Below are positions 57,491 to 64,000 of a DNA stretch of 64,000 nt, piece after piece. Numbering within the stretch: position 1 is the first letter of the stretch; each line of letters opens with the position of its first letter. The notes below the pieces were generated by a model. It was not told the DNA's origin and did no database searches. It saw nothing but the letters and a program-made list of their open reading frames with translations. A program made the translations under genes and the position numbers. Source of the DNA: Litsea cubeba (lineage: Eukaryota > Streptophyta > Magnoliopsida > Laurales > Lauraceae); the NCBI GenBank assembly GCA_012931725.1, contig CM022945.1, positions 153,674,766 through 153,738,765 on the forward strand. The letters are read 5' to 3'.

Positions 57491-58150
57491 GATTTCTCAA
57501 TTTGGATTCAAAATTGAGAAACCTTGATCCGTTCCTATCGTTCATCGCGCTTGCAGAAATGTTGAGCCTGTTCGACTAAGGTTTTGGGCCATGGTTTCTC
57601 TTCGATGAGTTCATTAAAAAATATAAATATATATATATATATATATAAAAAGTTAAAAAAAAAATTTTAGATTTCTCAATTTGGATTCAAAATTGAGAAA
57701 CCTTGATCCGTTCCTATCGTTCATCGCGCTTGCAGAAATGTTGAGCCTGTTCGACTAAGGTTTTGGGCCATGGTTTCTCTTCGATGAGTTCATTAAAAAA
57801 AATATATATATATATATAAAAAAAAGTAAAAAAAAAAAATTTTAGATTTCTCAATTTGGATTCAAAATTGAGAAACCTTGATCCGTTCCTATCGTTCATC
57901 GCGCTTGCAGAAATGTTGAGCCTGTTCGACTAAGGTTTTGGGCCATGGTTTCTCTTCGATGAGTTCATTAAAAAATATATATATATATATATAAAAAAAG
58001 TAAAAAAAAAAAATTTTAGATTTCTCAATTTGGATTCAAAATTGAGAAACCTTGATCCGTTCCTATCGTTCATCGCGCTTGCAGAAATGTTGGGCCTGTT
58101 CGACTAAGGTTTTGGGCCATTGTTTCTCTTCGATGAATTCATAAAAATAA
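57491..58150 (+). repeat. A3 leader repeat, 4 copies, 174-179 bp
   Basis: Copies begin at 57491, 57670, 57845 and 58019. Each has the inverted repeat TTTCTCAATTT ... AAATTGAGAAA (11-bp arms, 7-nt loop), a conserved ~110-bp body and a variable (AT)n/A-run tail. More diverged relatives follow at about 58555-58690 and 58690-58840. Confidence 0.92.
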
Positions 58151-59201
58151 AAATAAAATAAAAAATATATAAAAAAAAAAGACATAGACCACTAAGGTTA
58201 AACCAACTGTGTTCTTTGATCATGGTTGATTCAAAGAAAAGCCTTGTCCAGAGTGTGGAGACAGCTTGACTGTTCTAGGCAAGGGTCCTCCAAACGGGTT
58301 CATTAAGTAATCCTACCCTTACCTGGGGGCAATTCTATCAATCAAGATTTCATAAGACCGGGTTAGGAGGCCTATGTGTACTCTCTCGTCTTTTAAATAA
58401 ATAAAAAAAATATAAATAAAAAAATATATAAAAATTTTAAAATAAAAAAATAAAAATAAAAAAAAAATTTCAAAAAAAAAATCTTAAAAAAAAATAAAAA
58501 ATAAAAAATAAATCTTCAAAAAAAAAATCTTCAAAAAAAAAAAAAAAACTTCCGTCATTTTGGGTTTAGATTAGAGAAATCTTGGTCTTCTCCTTTCTGA
58601 GCACTGGCGCTCGCGGAAATCGCTGAGCCCGTGTTCAGATTGGAGTGCCTTTTGCTCTCTTTGATGAACCCGATATTGGCCTTTCAAAAAAAAAACTCGT
58701 CATTTTTAGATTCAGATCCGAGAAATCATGGTTCATTTCTTTCTGAGCACTGGCGCTCGCGGAAATCGCTGAGCCCGTGTTCAGATTGGAATACCATCTG
58801 CTCTCTTTGATGAATCCAATCTTGACCTTTCAAACAGAGAATCTCATCTCATAGATGCGGTCTCAAAACATCTGTGTCTAGCGGTACTAGTACGCCCTTT
58901 CAGGGTCTACTGTATTGCGACCGGCACATCTGTAACTCCAACTTTATATTCTTCTTACCTCGAGCAAGCTCTGCTTCTCGATAAGTCGAATTTAAGTTCA
59001 CAATTGCTTCTAGCAGTCACTGGGATGCCCATTCTGGGCTTACCATACCTGCGATCAGAACAATTGTACCCTCTATGGCATTTTGCCTTCCTCATATTGC
59101 TTGGGTCATCTACCTCGAGCAATCTGAAAAGACGAAACCATAGAACTTCCCATTTATGATCATTATATTCTTGTGATTACTAATGGATGTGGTCTTGTTT
59201 C

Positions 59202-59203
59202 AG
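59202..59203 (+). promoter_or_regulatory. Acceptor-like site before A3 gag
   Basis: TTACTAATGG followed by TCTTGTTTCAG, 21 bases before ATG 59225, conserved with A2 (AG at 19989-19990). It has the form of a plant 3' splice site; a donor is not established. Confidence 0.3.
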
Positions 59204-59224
59204 AAATTTTCGAAAAAACAAACA

Positions 59225-60517
59225 ATGGCAGCTTCACTAACCATTACTTTCGACGAAAACAAGCACCAACTCATGCTTCAACAGAAGCAAACCACGCGCA
59301 CCTACAAGCGCCCCATCAGCTGCCGAAGTGTCAACTCCCTCGGCAACTCTCTGAACTCCGGGTCGACCTCGACTCCCCGGACTATCATCTTCGGGACGCT
59401 GGGACCATTCCCACTTCCCGAGGAACAAACTGCTCCCTCCAAGAAGCAGAAACTCGCCTCTCAACGTGTCACTACCGTGACACCAAAGGCGAGCACCAGA
59501 AGGCCAGAAGCCCGTGGCAGCCCCACGAAGCCTCAACCTGCAACCAACCAGGTCTACCCCAGGACTTGGTCCCCAAGACCTTCACCAAAACAGAGAAGGT
59601 CCCAGGCATCCACTAAGCCAGCATTCCTGGCCCCACTCAAGGAGAACCAGTTCTATCCTCTTGCTTACATGAAAGAGGAGAGACCCATCTCCAACCTGAC
59701 TTCCAAGTCAACCCAGCATGAGCCGGCTTGTTCCTACAAGCCTAAAATCAAGTCATGCATCACAAGGCCTCCACAAGCACCTGCTAAGGCCTACAAATCT
59801 GCAGTTCGACCCTTCATCTCTATAGGGGCCGAACTTCACAAATTCAAAGCTTCGCTGCAACTGGCGAAGGATAGGGTTCGCATCCTATCCTTGCCCAGCT
59901 ACAAAGAAGACAGGCTGCTGCGCCCGAGGGAGCACATCCTTCATCGTCAAAGCCCAGTCAGAGCTGACCGAAGCTCAAATTACTCGTCGTATACGCCGCC
60001 GCGCGTCATACCGACAAAAGAGACTAGAGAAGCAAAGGACCCAGCCTCCCACACTTCAAGTCTCTCCCAAATGGGTCGAAAAGGAAAGACCCAACCAAGT
60101 TGCTGCCGTCCATATGGTTGGAAAAACCAGAAGGCGCCAAAAATCAGCAACGAAGATCCATGTCCGACGTCCAATGACCCGCAGCGTCTCAAGGACAAGA
60201 AGACATTCAGAAGAATCCCCTGCTCCTTCAAGCAAAGGACAGCAGAGTGATCCTTCCTCAAGCTCCTCTTCGAAAAGAACGAGCCCCAGCTCAGTCACCA
60301 GGATAGTTTCTTCGTTCGAATAGCGAAGGATGAATGTCTTGGCTACAAATTCTGAGCCACCACCCCGCAATCCACCTCCAGAAGATGCGATCACCCGCAT
60401 CCAGCAGTTGGAACAGGGCCAGCAGAGGATTGAAACTCTGATGGAAAACCTTCTCCTCGCCTTCCAAAGTCAGGCGAACAATGAACCTCCTCCGAATCAT
60501 CAAGACGACGAGGTAAA
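59225..60517 (+). pseudogene. A3 gag N-terminal fragment
   Basis: MAASLTITFDENKHQ start, in an open frame that also has an in-frame ATG at 59183. It keeps the ~105-bp and 19-bp segments that A2 lost, making it the best guide to the family's N-terminal region: basic, Ser/Thr/Pro-rich, with an arginine-rich part, and no domain I recognise. The frame breaks near 59930, continues as RKTRRRQKSATKIH in another frame, hits TAG at about 60321, then goes on to 60517. The Gag core domain is not reached. Confidence 0.8.
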
Positions 60518-61701
60518 TGTTAGGAATTGTGTGTATTGCAATTTGATGGATGCATATCATTTTAATCATCATTTGATTTCTCACACTTGCATTATTTTAG
60601 AAAACATTGAAATCTTATTTTATCCATGCATTGTTTTTAAAATATGGTAAAACTCATGTTTTATGCATGAATTGGTTTTAATTTTGGATGCAATTGATTT
60701 TGTAAAAGGAATTTCAAAATTCAAGCTTAGCCTAAGTTTTAAAGTTTCAAATGATTTGTGGCTTTTTTATGATTCATGATTTTAAAAAAAAAAATACTCA
60801 GATTGATTTAAATCATGTTTCAAGCTTGATTTAATGGCCCCAACAAGTCCCACATCAAAAATCTTTGAAAATTGCAAAAGTATGCAAAATGGGAAAAGTG
60901 ACCCAGGGCCCAGTGTACTCGGTCGACCGGGTACACATCTCGGTCGACCGCGTACACTGCGGGTCGACTGGGCAGAGAGCCGTTTGGCTCTCCAACGGTC
61001 ATTTTTCTGACCGTTAAGGGTCGGTCGACCGAGCCAAGCTGGGGGTCGACCGGGGACACGCAGAAACTCTGTTGTCTGTGTATAAAAAGGCTTCATTCCC
61101 TTTGAAAAAGAGTTGAACATTTTAGACCTTCCAAGCCATCTTTGAGGAGTTTGGAGTCAAGGGAAAAGGGGATGAACTAAGAAAGACCAAGAGGGTCATT
61201 AGTAAAGCTAAAGCTTGGATCATTAAGTTAAGTCATCAAGTAAGCTTTACTTTTGTTAATCATATGTTTTATGCTTTGACTAAAATATTGGTAAATGATT
61301 ATTAGCATATAAACTATGATGTGTTAAATCCATTACCTTCATTCAATCCTTGTTTTAGATTGTGATGGATTTCTCACCTTGATTCAAACCAAGTTTTGTG
61401 TTAAAACTTTATAAATCATGTTTTGTTAAAACCTTTGATTTGTTTTATAAACGTGTTTCATTAACTTGTTTGAATCATCTTTGTTGTTTTCATTCAGTTG
61501 AATCTTAAGTTAAACCTTTGTTTTTGAAAACACATAGCATAGCACATGCATCACTTGATTAGGCTTAAACATTCAAATTGTGATCTTTTGATTTTCACAT
61601 CATTAACAAGTTTGTAGTTGTTCAAGTGATTTGCATATAACTTCAATCAAATCTTTGTGTGCCTTAACTTTCAAATGCTTCTAGCATATATTGAAAGTCC
61701 T
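60518..61701 (+). mobile_element. Element H: LTR-like sequence interrupting A3
   Basis: A3 gag is cut at GTAAA and followed by TGTTAGGAATTG, a normal LTR start. Within it are five GGTCGACC-type motifs (60918-61045) and TATAAAAAG (61081-61089), the same arrangement as U3 of element D, although the rest is not alignable by eye. Around 61200-61640 it is TTTGATT-rich without coding. Its 3' end and a PBS were not found before the next repeat at 61702, so the boundary is provisional. Confidence 0.5.
61081..61089 (+). promoter_or_regulatory. TATA box of element H
   Basis: TATAAAAAG, 36 bp after the last GGTCGACC motif (about 61037-61045), preceded by GTGT and followed by a CT-rich stretch. Good form for a plant LTR promoter. 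Confidence 0.5.
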
Positions 61702-62225
61702 TGTGGGAGTCCAAGATCCTAACCCTAGAGGGGGGGTGAATAGGGTGAGCTACTAATAGTGACTAACTATGACCAATTTTAATTTTCTATAAACTAACTA
61801 GTCACTAGTGATGATAACAAGCACAATGCGGAAGCTTAAATACATACAATCATCATAAGAGCATGCACCACAACACAATATTTATAGTGGTTCGGCCAAC
61901 GTGCCTACATCCACTACCGGCTTGTGTTCCTCACACCCCACCGGATTTCCACTAATATGCTTTTCAAAAGGCTAAGCAATAACCTCTACAACTATGCTTT
62001 TCTAGGCTAAGCAATAACCTTACAATGTGCTTTTATAGGCTAAGCAATAACCTTTACACAATGCTTTTATATGGCTAAGCAATAACCTTACAATCAAATG
62101 ACTTCTCTCAAAGAAAGTGTTTTCACAAAACACTCTAAGAGATTACAATTAAAGCTCTAATAAAATTGCCTCTAAGTAGGCGGATAAGAAAATGAAAATC
62201 TAACTCACACAACACAATGAAATGC
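61702..62225 (-). mobile_element. Fragment I: Copia LTR-like sequence
   Basis: Starts TGTGGGAGTCC and has AGAGGGGGGGTGAATAGGG, a signature shared with the end of the D LTR (AGGGGGGGGTGAATCAG at 49451), then GTGGTTCGGCC and four ~35-bp units containing GGCTAAGCAATAACCT (61970-62090). Oriented as a minus-strand LTR. The right end is not defined; no PBS seen. Confidence 0.45.
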
Positions 62226-62233
62226 AAAGATGA

Positions 62234-63556
62234 ATGCTTATGATATGTGTGTGTGGAAGCAAACTCGGCACACAGACACAGTCGGTTGAAGAAGATTATT
62301 TCCATAGTCTTGGACGGCCAGAGCAGATGGAATCTCATGAATTTTTGAATGAGATGGAAGCAGCACACACTAAGAACCAATGCGTCTTCATGCTGACAGA
62401 TAGACGGAATTCAGAGGAGAAGGGGAGCACAGCTGCCGTGCGACACAGTGCTGAAACAGGCCAAGCTTCATCTTCACATAGATCTCCTCCATCCTCTCCT
62501 GAAGCATCCCCTCCTCGTGAAGTCAGATTCAAACCCATCCCTTCTCCATCTTCGGTTGTCAAATCCTTCCGAAACAAAGGGATCATTGTGGAGAAGAAAT
62601 GTGTAGTAGAAGATCTAGTGGATTATGGTGTCCCTGCTATCATGGAAGAAATTGGCTGGGGTGGTATTCTAAATTGGAGTGGAAATGCCTTTCCATCCTT
62701 GGTTCATGGCCTTTATGAGTCTATCTGTGCTTCCACCAACAATTCATTCACTATCAGATTTGAGCATGGAGAAGAGGTGGTCACTACAAAGAAGATTGCA
62801 TCCATCTTGGGGGTTCCTAGGTCAAATGGACCAAAGATAATTTCTGAAGTTTTACCTCTTGATGAAAAAGATGAAGTGACTCATGCTCTTTGTGGAAGAG
62901 CTGAAGTTTGGACAGCCAAAAATTGTCTTCAAGCTTCTCTCATGGTTCCTTCCCTTCGGATCATTCATATCCTTTTCACTCATTCCATCTATCCAAGGAA
63001 AGGGAATAGGACTGAAGTAACTCCTTACATGGCAAATATGTTGTTCAAAGTTATATCTGGAGATCGGGTATGCTTACCTTCAGTTATTATGCACCATATT
63101 CTCCGAGTTATTACTGGATCGCAACCGTGTGCAGCTCCATTTGGATTTCTCATTACCCAGCTTGCTAGATCATATGGAGTGGTTCCTCCAGCTTCTGAGA
63201 GACCAGTGACATCCACTGTTTTCAACAAATCAAACATTCTCTTGATGAAGCTTCCACCACCTCAGCAAAGGAATCCAGTTGCTGAAGGAGATGCAGAGTT
63301 AGAGGCTGCAGAGATAGAGCCTGTAGACCCAGTAGCAGGTCAGCCTCCTCATCCAGAGCCCCCTCAGCAGCGCAGTCTGGAGGACCGTATGACCTCTTTA
63401 GAGCATATTGTTTCTACCATACGTACAGACTATCAGGAATTTAGGCAAGAGGTATCAGGAATGATGAAGAAGACTTTGAAGTACCTCTCGAACATCTCCA
63501 GCAGCTGCAGGCGTCATGATGATGCAGTGCCCCCGTCTCCTACAGATTCATCTTAG
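62234..63556 (+). CDS. Putative plant transposon protein ORF
   Basis: 440 codons uninterrupted. The first ATG is 62234, but ATG 62327 (MESHEFLNEME) may be the true start, since the first 31 residues look like read-through. The N-terminus is Ser/Pro-rich; residues ~110-300 match the general form of the 'putative plant transposon protein' family (FPSLVHGLYESI, IASILGVPR, LRIIHILFTHSIYPR, PFGFLITQLARSYGV); the C-terminus has a short coiled coil (LEDRMTSLEHIVSTIRTDYQ). Such ORFs occur downstream of pol in SIRE-type Copia elements and elsewhere in plant repeats; the function is unknown. No pol is visible beside it here. It may belong to H or to another element. Confidence 0.6.
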   Translation: MLMICVCGSKLGTQTQSVEEDYFHSLGRPEQMESHEFLNEMEAAHTKNQCVFMLTDRRNSEEKGSTAAVRHSAETGQASSSHRSPPSSPEASPPREVRFKPIPSPSSVVKSFRNKGIIVEKKCVVEDLVDYGVPAIMEEIGWGGILNWSGNAFPSLVHGLYESICASTNNSFTIRFEHGEEVVTTKKIASILGVPRSNGPKIISEVLPLDEKDEVTHALCGRAEVWTAKNCLQASLMVPSLRIIHILFTHSIYPRKGNRTEVTPYMANMLFKVISGDRVCLPSVIMHHILRVITGSQPCAAPFGFLITQLARSYGVVPPASERPVTSTVFNKSNILLMKLPPPQQRNPVAEGDAELEAAEIEPVDPVAGQPPHPEPPQQRSLEDRMTSLEHIVSTIRTDYQEFRQEVSGMMKKTLKYLSNISSSCRRHDDAVPPSPTDSS

Positions 63557-64000
63557 ATCTTAGGAAAGTTTTTCACTTTTTGTGGGGAGGGTAGTGATAG
63601 ACTTTTTAACTCTTTTAAATATTTGTCTATCAACTGACTGATAGCTTGAATTGATTACTGACCATTATTTTGATTTTTGGTTTGGTCAAGTAATTATTGA
63701 AATATGTAATAGTCTTTTATGGAAAATCAATGAATTTACATATTCAAATTATTCATCTCATATCTTCTTGTTATATTCCTCAATTGATGAATATTTATGA
63801 TGCATTGAACTAAATTTTCTTTCGATTAATATTTTTTTTTAGCATCATTCACAACAGCATAGACAACCTCTATACATGATAACCTGTTCAGCATTTCATT
63901 TTCAGTTTCATTTGTAAACAGGTGCTACTAAAGGTATTTTCCTTGTTTCATGTGTGTAGGTACCTTTTCTTCAATTGCTACCTTTGCAATTTAATGGCAA
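63557..64000. other. AT-rich tail, no gene seen
   Basis: AT-rich sequence following the ORF. A purine-rich GTGGGGAGGGTAGTGATAG (63579-63597) could be a polypurine tract, but no LTR start follows within the window. No other feature supported. Confidence 0.35.

Larger units (their letters stand above)
57231..60517 (+). mobile_element. Family A copy A3: PBS, leader and gag fragment
   Basis: After D, sequence continues directly from the end of LTR2 into a family A PBS-like site (57235-57254), leader (57255-59224) and gag (59225-60517). So LTR2 serves as the 5' LTR of A3. Homology to A2 runs to 60517, equal to about 21186 in A2, where an LTR-like sequence (H) begins. Everything downstream of mid-gag is missing. 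Confidence 0.8.

Noticed and set aside
15811..60517. An integrated plant virus (caulimovirus type)
   Set aside because: No movement or coat protein genes; LTRs, PBS, PPT and integrase identify LTR retrotransposons.

Overview
The window is plant nuclear DNA, most likely from an angiosperm with a large, repeat-rich genome. The evidence is nested LTR retrotransposons of angiosperm lineages (Ty3/Gypsy Tat and Tekay/Del, Ty1/Copia SIRE-like), plant-type introns, tRNA-iMet primer-binding sites and a tandem satellite. I found no ordinary host gene, no rRNA or tRNA gene, no CRISPR array and no bacterial operon. I could not narrow the organism further.

Layout: (1) 535-3010 is a satellite-like array of about 17 monomers of 126-153 bp with a trimeric higher-order period of about 441 bp. 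(2) 3692-4515 is a Copia-type LTR remnant. (3) 4516-13911 is a decayed minus-strand copy (A1) of a giant Tat-lineage element, 'family A', broken by a chromovirus-like LTR fragment (10955-12009). (4) 13912-15810 is a fragment of a different minus-strand Tat-like element (F), lying between two head-to-head family A LTRs. (5) 15811-35759 is the most complete family A copy (A2): a 2.6-kb LTR and a 17.4-kb internal region with gag, protease, a G-patch domain, RT, two RNases H and integrase, all with frame lesions. Its 3' third carries a five-exon gene on the opposite strand encoding a plant mobile domain-like protein. (6) A second family A LTR starts at 35760 and is interrupted twice. A young Tekay/Del element (C, 37847-49195, TSD ATGTG) splits it at 37846. 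An intact SIRE-like Copia element (D, 49428-57230, minus strand, TSD AAGCT) sits at its 3' edge. (7) 57231-60517 continues as another family A 5' region (A3), so A2 and A3 share one LTR. (8) 60518-64000 holds another LTR-like sequence (H) that appears to interrupt A3, a Copia LTR-like fragment (I), and a 440-codon plant transposon-type ORF.

How it works together: sense-strand family A genes would supply Gag, protease, RT/RNase H and integrase for copy-and-paste transposition, but every copy here is broken. D is the only element with an undamaged polyprotein. C has intact LTRs, PBS, PPT and TSD but a 44-bp insertion in RT. Relative ages inferred from nesting: F is oldest, then family A (A1, A2/A3), then C, D and H. 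The most interesting object is the spliced antisense gene in A2, whose reading frame is far better preserved than the sense genes of its carrier.
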